From positions 310,001-374,000 of the forward strand of contig NZ_FOAX01000004.1 of assembly GCF_900109775.1 (NCBI RefSeq): a DNA stretch of 64,000 bases, read 5' to 3'. This document shows positions 18,918 through 27,385 of this stretch, piece by piece. This stretch comes from Pseudoxanthomonas sp. GM95 (GTDB taxonomy: Bacteria > Pseudomonadota > Gammaproteobacteria > Xanthomonadales > Xanthomonadaceae). Made by a program: the position numbers and the translations under genes. Under the pieces are notes generated by a model. The model saw only the letters and a program-made list of their open reading frames with translations. It made no database searches and was not told the origin of the DNA. How positions within the stretch are numbered: the first letter of the stretch is position 1; every line of letters begins with the position of its first letter.

Positions 18918-21149
18918 TCAGCTTGCGCCACTAGGCTTGTACTCGTAATAGCCATAGCTATAAAAGCCGGTCGCCCGTTTCTCGACCGCGTTGAAAATCG
19001 CCCCCTTCAGGTAGACGCCGCTCTGCTGGAAGCGCTTCTTGGTCAGCAGCACTTCCTTGGGCTGATTGAGGCCAAAGCGCGTGACCAACAACGACGAACC
19101 TGCGTGCTGGCCCACGATGCCCGCGTCGGTGACCGCAAGGATCGGCGGGGTGTCGATGATCACCAGATCGTACTGCGAGGACAGCGAGTTCATCAGCTCG
19201 GTGAAACGCGGATGCATGAGCAGCTCGGACGGATTCGGAGGAATGTCGCCGCGGGTCATGTAGTACATGTTCGGAACGTTCTGCAGGGGCCGGATGACCG
19301 CGATCGCCTGGGCTTTGCCCACCAGCACATCAGACAAGCCGACACCCGGCACGACGTCCAGCACCTTGTGCAGGGCGCCCTTGCGCATGTCGGCGTCGAT
19401 TACCAGCACACGTTGGCCCGCCTGCGCCACCACCGCAGCAAGGTTCGCGGAGACGAAGGTCTTGCCGACACCTGGTCGCGGTCCTGAGATCATCAGGATG
19501 TTGTTCTTCGCTTCCAGCATGGCGAAATGCAGGCTGGTGCGCAGGCTGCGAATGGCTTCGACCGCCAGATCTGTCGGCGCATTGACCGCCAAGAGGTGGT
19601 GGCGCGAACCGCCGCCGGTGCGTCGCCGGCGTTTGCTGTTTGCGAAATCCTGCACCTCCTTGACATCGCTCAGCGGGATCGCCGCATAGACCGGCAGGCC
19701 CAGATCCTCCAGCTGCGAAGGTTCCTCGATGCCCGGATTCAGCACCCGGCGCAGGAACACCAGGCCCACGGCCACCAGGCCGCCGAACAGTGTCCCGGCC
19801 ATCACGATCAGCAACCGCCGCGGCTTGACCGGGCTGGTCGAATCGACGGCGGCGGCATCGATGATGCGCACGTTGCCCACGGTGCCCGCACGGGCCACGT
19901 CCAACTGCTGAGCCTGGTTGAGCAGCGCGGTGTACAGCTCGTTGCTGACCTGCAGGTCGCGGGTCAGGCGCAGCAGTTCCTGCTGAGTATCGGGCAGCTC
20001 GCCGACCTGCTTGTTGAAACCGGCCTTGCGCCCCTCCAGCTCGCCGATCTGGCGCATCAACGCCCGGTAGGCCGGGTGTTCCTTGGTAAAGCTGCGATCC
20101 ATCTCGGCCTGCTGCATGTGCAGCTGCTGGATGCTGGTCTCCACCGCCACCTGCTGCTCCAGCAGGCCTTTGGTCTGCAGGGTGATGTCGACCGAATTGG
20201 CCTTGGTCTGGTAAGCATTCATCTTGGCCTGAGCGGCCTCGACCTGCTTGCGCACCTCAGGCAGCTGGTCCCTCACGAATTGCAGCTGCGAGGATGCCTC
20301 GGCCGAGTTGCGGTCCACGTTCTGGCGCACGTAGGCCTCGGCCACGTCCTGCAGGAAGGCGCCGGCAAACGCAGGATCCCTGTTCTCGTAGGTGAGCTGC
20401 AGGATTCCGGACTCCTTGCCCTGCTCCAGTACCTTGACCTGGCCCTGCATCGAGGTGACCACATTCAGGCGGCGCCGTTGGGTCACGTTAAACTGGGTGC
20501 CCGGATTGGCGGCCAGCGCGGCCACCAGCAGGTTTACGCCATGGCCCGACGCGGGTTCGCCGACCTTGCCGCGCAGCAGCAGCCGCCCTACGCCATCCTG
20601 CAAGATGAAACTGCCGGGCGCGGTACCCACCTCCAGTCGCATCCTGGCATCGCGCATGGCATCAGGCACGGTGAGCCGCTCGATCTCGATCCGCTCGCCG
20701 CCCCAGCCGTACTGGCGCAGGCCGAACACCGGCGCGGCCAGCGCACCCTCGGTGGCCGGCTTGAAGCGGCGGGCCAGGAAGTCGCCCAAGACCGGAAAAC
20801 GCTTGGCATCGGCCTGGGTCTCCAGCTTGAGCTTGTCCACCGCAGTGCCCACGACCGCGCGCGAGGTGATCAGCGCAATCTCGGTGGTGGCCTGCGAACT
20901 GCTGGTCTCCACGCCCAGGGAGGACAGGTCCGACAGGCCCGGGATGGTGGGCGCGGTGGACTCGACCTGGACCATCGCCTGGGCCCGAAAGATCGGCGTG
21001 GCGATCACCGCATAGGCCACGCTTGCCAAGAAGAACATCGCGATAATGCCAACGATCCACCACTTGTGGTCCACCAATACGCCCAGCAGCTGGCGCAGAT
21101 CGATTTCGTCCTCGTCCCGGGACATGCCGGCGGTGGGGTCATTGCTCAT
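18918..21149 (-). CDS. wzc: Wzc-type polysaccharide chain-length determinant and BY-kinase (tyrosine autokinase)
   Basis: 743-residue inner-membrane protein combining a Wzz chain-length domain with a bacterial tyrosine kinase. Cytoplasmic N-terminus DEIDLRQLLGVLVDHKW, first membrane helix (about residues 33-53), long periplasmic coiled-coil region, second helix LLIVMAGTLFGGLVAVGLVFL, then the kinase: Walker A SGPRPGVGKT (from 555), A' VLVIDADMRKG, B DLVIIDTPP (about 661), and a C-terminal tyrosine cluster FYSYGYYEY for autophosphorylation. Cycles of phosphorylation and dephosphorylation by the adjacent Wzb control polymer length and export with Wza. Forms wzb-wzc, divergent from the gfc-like operon. 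A decayed paralogue lies at 12218-13840. Confidence 0.95.
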   Translation of the reverse strand: MSNDPTAGMSRDEDEIDLRQLLGVLVDHKWWIVGIIAMFFLASVAYAVIATPIFRAQAMVQVESTAPTIPGLSDLSSLGVETSSSQATTEIALITSRAVVGTAVDKLKLETQADAKRFPVLGDFLARRFKPATEGALAAPVFGLRQYGWGGERIEIERLTVPDAMRDARMRLEVGTAPGSFILQDGVGRLLLRGKVGEPASGHGVNLLVAALAANPGTQFNVTQRRRLNVVTSMQGQVKVLEQGKESGILQLTYENRDPAFAGAFLQDVAEAYVRQNVDRNSAEASSQLQFVRDQLPEVRKQVEAAQAKMNAYQTKANSVDITLQTKGLLEQQVAVETSIQQLHMQQAEMDRSFTKEHPAYRALMRQIGELEGRKAGFNKQVGELPDTQQELLRLTRDLQVSNELYTALLNQAQQLDVARAGTVGNVRIIDAAAVDSTSPVKPRRLLIVMAGTLFGGLVAVGLVFLRRVLNPGIEEPSQLEDLGLPVYAAIPLSDVKEVQDFANSKRRRRTGGGSRHHLLAVNAPTDLAVEAIRSLRTSLHFAMLEAKNNILMISGPRPGVGKTFVSANLAAVVAQAGQRVLVIDADMRKGALHKVLDVVPGVGLSDVLVGKAQAIAVIRPLQNVPNMYYMTRGDIPPNPSELLMHPRFTELMNSLSSQYDLVIIDTPPILAVTDAGIVGQHAGSSLLVTRFGLNQPKEVLLTKKRFQQSGVYLKGAIFNAVEKRATGFYSYGYYEYKPSGAS

Positions 21150-21190
21150 GTGATGCGTCTCTCGGCAGTTCGGTCAACGTGGGGCGCGCA

Positions 21191-21622
21191 TCAGCGCAGG
21201 TAAGGCAACCAGCTGGCGACGCTGGCGTCGAGCTCGCTATAGACATGTTCGAAGGCGGCGCGCGACTTGCGATAAGGGTCGGGGATCTCGCAAGATCCGC
21301 GCCACTTACCGGCCAGAAAGGTCTTGCCGCTGAATTGCGGCGCCTCGCGCAGGATCTGCTCGTGGTGGTGGCGCTCCATCACCAGTATCAGGTCGGCGGC
21401 GGCCAGCAGGTCGGGGGTCAGCTGGCGGGCACGGTGCGCGCTGCCGTCCAGCCCATGCATGCCGAGCAGCTCGGCAGCCTTGGCGTCCAGTGGGTGGTCC
21501 ACCAGCGCGTGCAGGCCCGCAGACCCGACCTTGAGCTCGGGTCGGGCATGGCGCAGCAACACCTCAGCGGTCGGGCTCCGGCAGATGTTGCCGACGCACA
21601 CGAACAAGACCTTCCGGAACAC
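21191..21622 (-). CDS. wzb: low-molecular-weight protein tyrosine phosphatase Wzb/Etp
   Basis: Cytoplasmic phosphatase that dephosphorylates the Wzc tyrosine cluster. 143 residues. Active-site loop CVGNICRS at the N-terminus (Cys nucleophile, Arg) and the general-acid segment DPYRKS near residue 112 are intact. GTG 21620-21622 (VFRKVLFVCVGNICRS) was chosen because a GGGGGAG site lies about 11 bases upstream; an ATG 33 bases further upstream would add residues not found in the family. Forty-one bases separate it from wzc. Confidence 0.94.
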   Translation of the reverse strand: MFRKVLFVCVGNICRSPTAEVLLRHARPELKVGSAGLHALVDHPLDAKAAELLGMHGLDGSAHRARQLTPDLLAAADLILVMERHHHEQILREAPQFSGKTFLAGKWRGSCEIPDPYRKSRAAFEHVYSELDASVASWLPYLR

Positions 21623-21739
21623 GTGCCGATTTACTCCCCCTGCTACCCGTCGCACATCGCAAGACAGGCATCGATGTCAAGCATACTTCAGACCTGCAAG
21701 GACAAAAGCGCTTTCGAAGCAATTCGCCTTTGGGTATTT

Positions 21740-21783
21740 TGTGATCAAAAGCACTTGACACCCGTGCCTTCGCCACATAAATT
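21740..21783 (+). promoter_or_regulatory. sigma-70-type promoter of the gfc-like export operon with a candidate CRP/Clp site
   Basis: TTGACA (21755-21760) is a perfect -35; TAAATT (21778-21783) follows after 17 bases as a weak -10. Directly upstream and overlapping by one base, TGTGATCAAAAGCACT (21740-21755) keeps one perfect TGTGA half-site of the TGTGA-N6-TCACA CRP-family consensus and three of five bases of the other. Clp, the CRP-like regulator of Xanthomonadaceae, controls exopolysaccharide genes in studied species. The region is locally AT-rich and shared with divergent wzb. Confidence 0.55.
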
Positions 21784-21806
21784 CACACTTTATTAAGGAA
21801 ATAGCG

Positions 21807-22154
21807 ATGACTGGGAGAAGCCCAATAAAGCTTGCGTTGCCATTAATCGCCATCGCGACCTTGGTGGGCTTTTCCTCGAAATCCCTTGCTCAGCAGTCTC
21901 AGGCTGCGGGCACTGCCGCTGCGCGCGCAGGCGCCCAGACGGCACGCGTTGCCAGTTCGGCAGCAGCCGGTGGCAGCACCGCCGGGACCGCCAGCGCGCT
22001 GGGGACTGGCATCGGCACGGCGGCGACGCTAGGGCCTGTCGCCACTTCCATGGCCGTGGTCGCTGCGGCGGCGGCCAACGCCGGCGGCAGCAACGGGACC
22101 GGCGGGACAGGCGGCACCAATGGGACCGGCGGCACGACCGGCACCACCCAGTAA
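21807..22154 (+). CDS. small secreted Ala/Gly/Thr-rich protein, GfcA/YjbE-like
   Basis: 115-residue protein with signal peptide (MTGRSPIKLALPLIAIATLVGFSSKSLAQ, cleavage after SLA), an Ala-rich central segment with a hydrophobic stretch VATSMAVVAAAAANAGG and a Gly/Thr repeat tail ending GGTTGTTQ. Size, the hydrophobic core followed by a Gly/Asn/Thr tail, and position as first gene before Wza/GfcB/GfcC/GfcD homologues parallel E. coli YjbE and GfcA, small Thr-rich proteins of unknown role in capsule or EPS operons. AAGGA lies ahead of the ATG. Composition-based assignment, so moderate certainty. Confidence 0.8.
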   Translation: MTGRSPIKLALPLIAIATLVGFSSKSLAQQSQAAGTAAARAGAQTARVASSAAAGGSTAGTASALGTGIGTAATLGPVATSMAVVAAAAANAGGSNGTGGTGGTNGTGGTTGTTQ

Positions 22155-22190
22155 GCCGCACCCTCCAGAACCACCTCAGTGCATAAGTCT

Positions 22191-22217
22191 GCCCGTTGGG
22201 GCTCCCCGGCGGGCTTT
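22191..22217 (+). terminator. possible attenuator between the small GfcA-like gene and wza
   Basis: GCCCGTTGGGG (22191-22201) pairs with CCCCGGCGGGC (22204-22214) with two G.T pairs and a 2-base drawn loop, followed by TTT. The U-tract is short, so partial termination is plausible; this would let the small first gene be expressed more than the downstream export genes. Confidence 0.4.
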
Positions 22218-22253
22218 GTGTGTGGCATCAACAAATCAATAGGTCTGCGCGAC

Positions 22254-23369
22254 ATGGCGTTTGCAACAGGGTTGGCACGTCTTGGGGTGGTCACTTGCGT
22301 GACCGCTTTCGGCTTGAGCGGTTGTGTCTGGGCACCCGGGCAGCACATGAGCCGCCCGGACGCGGGTCCCGACGGCACCGCGGTGGTCGGCAACGACCAC
22401 ATCGAGCTGACGCCCATCACGCCCAAGCTGCTGGCCATGGACGCCGCCGCGCGCAGCGCCCCTGTGATGCCCGCCGCGCTGGCCAACTACCGGCCCGGCG
22501 ATTACCAAGTCGGCGCAGGCGACCTGCTCTATATCACCGTCTGGGACCACCCGGAACTGACCGTGCCGGCCGGCTCGCAGCAGCAGCTCGGTGCCGCCGG
22601 GCGTCTGGTGCAGTCGGATGGGACCCTGTTCTATCCCTACATCGGCAAGCTGCAGGCCGCCGGCCTCAACCTGGGCCAGCTGCGTGACGTAATCACCAGC
22701 AAGCTGGCGCGCTTCGTCGAATCGCCGCAGGTTGACGTCTCGGTGCTGACCTATGCCAGCCAGCGCGTCTGGATCACCGGCGCGGTCCGCACCTCGGCCG
22801 CGGTGCCGCTGACGGTGGTGCCACTCACCCTGAGCGACGCCATCAGCCAGGCCGGATTCGATCCAGTCAATGCCGACCTGTCCGGGCTTCAGCTGACCCG
22901 CGATGGCGTCACCTACACCATCGATCTGAGCCAGCCCAGCCTGGGCACGGTCTACCTGAAGAACGACGACCGCCTGTACGTGCCGTTCCTGGACACCAAG
23001 GAGCTGTTCGTTATGGGTGAGGTCAACGAGCCGGGCGCGCAGAGCTTCAAGATCGGCTCAAGTACGTTGAGCCAAGCCTTGGGCCGCGCCCGCGGGCTGA
23101 TCCAGACCACCTCCAACGGCAAGGCGGTCTACGTAATCCGCGGGGCCAAGGACCTGCAGGAGAAGCCTTCGGCCGTCTACCAGCTTGACGCCGATTCGCC
23201 CGCCGCCTTCGCGCTGGCCAGCCAGTTCCAGTTGCTGCCAGGCGACGTGGTCTTCGTGGGCGCCGCCGGGGTCACGCGCTGGAGCCGCTTCGTGAACCAG
23301 CTGCTGCCCTTCACCGGCATCATCAGCAACGCCGCCAGTGCGCGCAGCGATCTGTCCAACTCCAACTGA
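22254..23369 (+). CDS. Wza/GfcE-type outer-membrane polysaccharide export lipoprotein
   Basis: 371 residues from ATG 22254, chosen because it starts a lipoprotein signal (lipobox LSGC, Cys24); the longer upstream frame has no signal. Poly_export domain begins at YQVGAGDLLYITVWDHPEL and FYPYIGKLQAAGLNLGQLRD; SLBB-type repeats follow (VWITGAVRTSAAVPLTVVPL and LFVMGEVNEPGAQSFKIG). The C-terminus TRWSRFVNQLLPFTG is the usual membrane-spanning amphipathic end of Wza. It would form the octameric export channel that docks on Wzc. Second gene of the gfc-like operon. Confidence 0.92.
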   Translation: MAFATGLARLGVVTCVTAFGLSGCVWAPGQHMSRPDAGPDGTAVVGNDHIELTPITPKLLAMDAAARSAPVMPAALANYRPGDYQVGAGDLLYITVWDHPELTVPAGSQQQLGAAGRLVQSDGTLFYPYIGKLQAAGLNLGQLRDVITSKLARFVESPQVDVSVLTYASQRVWITGAVRTSAAVPLTVVPLTLSDAISQAGFDPVNADLSGLQLTRDGVTYTIDLSQPSLGTVYLKNDDRLYVPFLDTKELFVMGEVNEPGAQSFKIGSSTLSQALGRARGLIQTTSNGKAVYVIRGAKDLQEKPSAVYQLDADSPAAFALASQFQLLPGDVVFVGAAGVTRWSRFVNQLLPFTGIISNAASARSDLSNSN

Positions 23370-23400
23370 TCCGGGAACTGGCAGGCAGCGGAAGACCAGC

Positions 23401-24063
23401 ATGTGCGCGAATCTGGGACGCGCCGGGACCCTCATCGGCCTTGGCCTGACGGCCCTGTTGCTGGCCCTGGCCGGCTGCAGTTCGGCGCCCGGCCCGCGCT
23501 TGGGCGGGCTGTTGCCAGCCCATCGCTTTCAGCCCACAGCCGAGCAGGTGGCCAGCACGCCGTATGCGCAGATCCTGGTGGAAGGCCCGCTTGGAAACGC
23601 ACTGATGGTGCTGGGCAACGACGATGCCGGGCTCACTTCCTGGTACAGCAACGACCGCCGCGCGATCTTTCTGCGCGACGAACTGCTGGTCGGCACAGAA
23701 GGTCAGCCGCAGGACGCGATGGACATGCGCATCGAAGGCGCGAATCCGTTCCGTCAATTGTCCACCCTGAAAGGGCCGGCCACGGTGCAGCGCCGCTATG
23801 ACTGGCGGCCCGGCTATCGCTACGGAGTGCCGGTGACCGGCACCCTGCGTCGCATGGGGACACGGCAGATCACGGTCCTGGGCCAGGCACTCAGCCTGGA
23901 TTATTTCGAAGAAGCGCTGCGTGGTGACGGGGTCAATGCTGTGAACGCCTACTGGGCCGAGCCTGGTACCGGGCAGATCGTCCGCAGCCGGCAGCTGGTG
24001 GCGCCCGGAATCAGCCTGCAGATCACCATGCTCAAGGCCTATCGGCCGCTGGTGCAGCCTTGA
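23401..24063 (+). CDS. gfcB: YjbF/GfcB-family lipoprotein
   Basis: 220-residue lipoprotein from ATG 23401 with lipobox LAGC (Cys26). Conserved features of the family include PYAQILVEGPLGNALMVLGN, the WYSNDRRAIFLRDE segment and RYDWRPGYRYGVPVTG, followed by YWAEPGTGQIVRSRQLVAPG. GfcB/YjbF homologues are outer-membrane-associated factors of group 4 capsule and Yjb exopolysaccharide secretion; mechanism unknown. Overlaps the following gene by four bases (TTGA). Confidence 0.87.
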   Translation: MCANLGRAGTLIGLGLTALLLALAGCSSAPGPRLGGLLPAHRFQPTAEQVASTPYAQILVEGPLGNALMVLGNDDAGLTSWYSNDRRAIFLRDELLVGTEGQPQDAMDMRIEGANPFRQLSTLKGPATVQRRYDWRPGYRYGVPVTGTLRRMGTRQITVLGQALSLDYFEEALRGDGVNAVNAYWAEPGTGQIVRSRQLVAPGISLQITMLKAYRPLVQP

Positions 24064-24839
24064 GCCGGGGTTTGCGCGCATTGCTGCTGACCACGCTGGC
24101 AATCGCCCCGACCTTGGCATGCGCGCAGGTGCTGCACGTCCAGGTGGACGGCGCCGTGGCCGCGCCCGGCGCGCGCGTGCTGCCCGCAGACACCCGACGC
24201 GCCGAGTTGCTCTTGGAGGCTGCGCCCAGGCCCGATGCCTACATGGTCGGCGCAGCACTGTTGCAGACCGGCAACGTACTGGAACAGACCCGGCTCAAGG
24301 CCGGCCTCCTCTACGACCTGCAGGCCATCGCACAGCTGGATGACCCGGCGCTATCCATGGCCGCCACCGCGCTGCAGGCCTGGCTGGTCGGACTGCCTGT
24401 GTCCGGCCGCGCCGTCGGCGTGCAACTGGAGCCGCGCCGCGTGGAACTAGTGGAAGGCGCCAACCAGAAGCTCCAGGACGGTGACCGGTTCGTCTATCCG
24501 ACCCGCCCGGACAGCATCCAGGTGGTGGGCGCGGTGGCCCAGCCCTGCGCCCTGCCCCACGTGCCGCAGCAGGACGCCGCGCGCTACCTGCGCGATTGCC
24601 CTGCCGGCGCCGGGGCGGATCCGGACACCGTCTTCGCCATCCAACCCGACGGCGTGGTGCAGACGTTGGGCGTGGCCGCCTGGAACCGCAGCAATCCTCA
24701 ACCGCTGGCGCCCGGGGCGGTCCTTTTCGTGCCACTGGTGCAGCAACGGGTGTCTAAGATCGATCCGCTCTTCAACGCGCAGGTTGCCCAGTTCCTGGCC
24801 ACCCAAGTGCTGCCCGCCCCCGGGGCCGGCACGCCATGA
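24060..24839 (+). CDS. gfcC: YjbG/GfcC-family periplasmic protein
   Basis: 259 residues starting with TTG 24060 that overlaps the gfcB stop; no better start exists. Signal peptide MSRGLRALLLTTLAIAPTLACAQ. The body shows the two ubiquitin-like halves of GfcC (QVDGAVAAPGARVLPADTRRAELL and VQVVGAVAQP-type beta segments) and a C-terminal helical tail VSKIDPLFNAQVAQFLATQVL. GfcC is a periplasmic component of group 4 capsule assembly of unknown activity. Overlaps gfcD by four bases (ATGA). Confidence 0.85.
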   Translation: MSRGLRALLLTTLAIAPTLACAQVLHVQVDGAVAAPGARVLPADTRRAELLLEAAPRPDAYMVGAALLQTGNVLEQTRLKAGLLYDLQAIAQLDDPALSMAATALQAWLVGLPVSGRAVGVQLEPRRVELVEGANQKLQDGDRFVYPTRPDSIQVVGAVAQPCALPHVPQQDAARYLRDCPAGAGADPDTVFAIQPDGVVQTLGVAAWNRSNPQPLAPGAVLFVPLVQQRVSKIDPLFNAQVAQFLATQVLPAPGAGTP

Positions 24840-27037
24840 GGCGACTGGCCACCACCCGCCTGCACCGCCAGCTGCTGCTGGCCCTCGGCCTGGCCGGCAG
24901 CGGTGCGGCGCACGCCCAGTTGGCCCCCTCGCCGACCCAGAGCGACTGGGGCGGCACCGGCCTGCTGCAGATGCCGGGTGCACACATGGCCGAGCAGGGC
25001 GAGCTGAGCTTCAGTGCCAGCCACGTCTCGCCCTACAGCCGTTACAACGTCGCCCTGCAGCCGTTTCCATGGCTGGAGGGAACCTTCCGCTACACCTCGA
25101 TCTCCAACCGCGGCTACGGCCCGGCCGACACCAGTGGCACCCACCACTACAAGGACAAATCGATCGATGTGAAGCTGCGCCTGTGGCAGGAAAGCCACTG
25201 GCTGCCGGAAGTCGCGCTCGGGATCCGCGATATCGGCGGCACCGGACTGTTCGCAGGCGAATACCTGGTGGCCAGCAAGCGCATCGGGCCGTTCGACGTG
25301 ACCGTCGGCGCTGCCACCGGCTACATGGGCAACCGCGGCGACATCGGCAATCCACTGGGCGTACTCGACGACCGCTTCAAGACTCGACCAGATTCAGGAA
25401 CGGCGACGGGCAATTTCAGCGGGTCCTCGATGTTCCGTGGACGCGTAGGCCTGTTCGGCGGCATCGCCTACCAGACACCCTGGGCGCCCCTGCAGCTGAA
25501 GCTCGAGGTCGACGGCAACGATTACCAGCATGAGCCGCAAGACAACAACCAGCGCCAGAGCACGCCGATCAATGCGGGCCTGGTGTACTCACTCAATCGC
25601 GGCGTGCAGATCGGACTAGGCTGGGAGCGCGGTCAGGAAGTGATGGCCAGCATCACTTTCCACAGCAACCTAGGCACTGCACGCGCCTATCCCAAGCTAC
25701 TCGATCCGCCGCCCGTGCCGATGGCCGCCCCACGCGCAGCGGATGCGCGAGGGCAGGTGCAGGCGGGCCGTTATCGCGACGCCGCCGAACAAGTCCAAGC
25801 CCAGCGCGCCCAGACGTTGGAAGCCATGTCGGCCATTGACTGGAGCGGGGTCGCCCAACGCCTGCATGACAACGCCGGAATCGACGTCCAGCAGATCGCG
25901 GTGCGTGGGCGTGAACTAGTGGTCACTGGCGAACAAAACCGCTTCTTCTATCCAGCGACCGGGTTGGGGCGCGCTGCGCGCGTACTGGACAGCCGGTCCA
26001 ATGGCCAGGTCGACTGGTTCACCGTGGTCAACACTCGCGTCGGCTTACCCTTGGGCGAGCTCAGCATCGGCCGCGACGCGCTGCAGTCCTACCTGCAGCA
26101 CGACGCTGACTTGAAGACCTTGGCGCTGTCGACCGAGGCGACCGACGTAAGCAGCCAGCAACGCGACGTGCTGTATCGCGCTCCCATTAATCGCTTCCAG
26201 AACAGTCTGTCACCAGGATTCAAGCAGGTACTGGGCGGACCCAATGGCTTCCTCCTCTATCAGATCAGCGCTGACTACGACGCGACTTTTTTCTTTACAC
26301 GCAGCATCTGGCTCTCTGGCACCGTTAGCGCCAACCTGCTGAACAACTTCGACAGGTTCACTTACGACGCGCCAAGCAATCTGCCGCGAGTGCGCAGCTA
26401 CATGCGGCAGTATCTGACCACCTCGGACATCACCCTGCCCAACCTGCAGCTGACTGCGGCGCATCGGCTGAGCAATAGCTGGTACGGGATGGCCTACGGC
26501 GGCCTGCTGGAATCGATGTTCGCAGGTGTTGGCGGGGAAGTGCTCTATCGTCCATACGGCGAACGTTGGGCCGTCGGTGCCGAGCTCAACCAGGTAACGC
26601 AACGCGGATTCGATCAGCGCTTTGACATGCGCGGGTATCACATCGCCACAGGACATCTTTCCGGCTACTACGCCTTTGGCGATACCCAGCGCACGGTCGT
26701 CTCGCTCAGCGCCGGGCGCTACCTGGCTGGCGATCTTGGCGCCACGCTCAACATCGGCCGGGTGTTCGCCAACGGCGTGACGATGGGTGCCTACGCGACC
26801 AAGACCAATGTTTCTTCGGCAGAGTACGGCGAAGGCAGTTTCGACAAGGGCATCTATTTTTCCGTGCCGATGGACCTTCTGCTACCCCGCTCGACGCGTG
26901 GACGAGCGACGGTGGTGTGGGCGCCATTGACCCGCGACGGCGGTGCAAAACTGAACCGTCAATACTCGCTGTATCAGCTCACCAGCGAGCGGGACACGGA
27001 CCTCCTGTGGGACAACCTGGATCAGGTGGGGCAGTAG
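24836..27037 (+). CDS. gfcD: YjbH/GfcD-family outer-membrane protein
   Basis: 733 residues with a signal peptide ending GAAHAQ, then the family signature QSDWGGTGLLQMPGAHMAEQ and GELSFSASHVSPYSRYNVAL. N- and C-terminal halves are rich in alternating beta strands; the first part (VGLFGGIAYQTPWAPLQLKLEVDGNDY) and the last (YGMAYGGLLESMFAGVGGEVLYRPYGERWAVGAELNQV) look like two beta-barrel domains joined by a periplasmic segment, as predicted for YjbH. Likely acts in polysaccharide passage through or attachment to the outer membrane. Last gene of the gfc-like operon. Confidence 0.87.
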   Translation: MRRLATTRLHRQLLLALGLAGSGAAHAQLAPSPTQSDWGGTGLLQMPGAHMAEQGELSFSASHVSPYSRYNVALQPFPWLEGTFRYTSISNRGYGPADTSGTHHYKDKSIDVKLRLWQESHWLPEVALGIRDIGGTGLFAGEYLVASKRIGPFDVTVGAATGYMGNRGDIGNPLGVLDDRFKTRPDSGTATGNFSGSSMFRGRVGLFGGIAYQTPWAPLQLKLEVDGNDYQHEPQDNNQRQSTPINAGLVYSLNRGVQIGLGWERGQEVMASITFHSNLGTARAYPKLLDPPPVPMAAPRAADARGQVQAGRYRDAAEQVQAQRAQTLEAMSAIDWSGVAQRLHDNAGIDVQQIAVRGRELVVTGEQNRFFYPATGLGRAARVLDSRSNGQVDWFTVVNTRVGLPLGELSIGRDALQSYLQHDADLKTLALSTEATDVSSQQRDVLYRAPINRFQNSLSPGFKQVLGGPNGFLLYQISADYDATFFFTRSIWLSGTVSANLLNNFDRFTYDAPSNLPRVRSYMRQYLTTSDITLPNLQLTAAHRLSNSWYGMAYGGLLESMFAGVGGEVLYRPYGERWAVGAELNQVTQRGFDQRFDMRGYHIATGHLSGYYAFGDTQRTVVSLSAGRYLAGDLGATLNIGRVFANGVTMGAYATKTNVSSAEYGEGSFDKGIYFSVPMDLLLPRSTRGRATVVWAPLTRDGGAKLNRQYSLYQLTSERDTDLLWDNLDQVGQ

Positions 27038-27385
27038 ATCGCGAGCAGCCGCCCGAATTCCGCTACAGAAGCTGGACTACGCTCGAGCGATCCGTCGGGT
27101 CCTAGCATCCTTTGGTATAAAAAATTCAGCGGAAGTTAGTTTCTTAATAGGGGCTCACCGTTGAACCGGTCACACTTTATGGTTAGTGTTGCGATCAGGA
27201 TTTGCTGCACTGCGGCATGGCCCTCGATCCCGCATCGACGTCATCCGTGTTCTGGTTGCGCGCCGATCCAATTGAGATGTAAGGCCGACTGAGCTCTCAT
27301 CCCCGAATCAATTCGGCAGGGGCTGGGCAACGGTGAAACAAGGAAGACAGACATCCTTTTGGATATCTGAACAGGGGGAAGGGCT
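27038..27385 (+). other. 348-base intergenic leader before the initiating transferase gene
   Basis: Relatively AT-rich, gene-free. It holds a candidate extended -10 promoter (27113-27121) and a small imperfect hairpin near 27301-27322 (CCCC/GGGG arms). No JUMPstart/ops (GGCGGTAG) element and no recognisable riboswitch were seen. A transcript from 27128 would have a leader of about 258 bases. Confidence 0.5.
27113..27121 (+). promoter_or_regulatory. candidate extended -10 promoter of the assembly operon
   Basis: TGGTATAAA provides the TG-N extension and TATAAA -10; no convincing -35 lies 16-18 bases upstream. Located between gfcD and the WcaJ/GumD-like gene. Confidence 0.35.

Noticed and set aside
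27038-27385. JUMPstart/ops element for RfaH control of the polysaccharide operon
   Set aside because: The GGCGGTAG core is absent from the leader.
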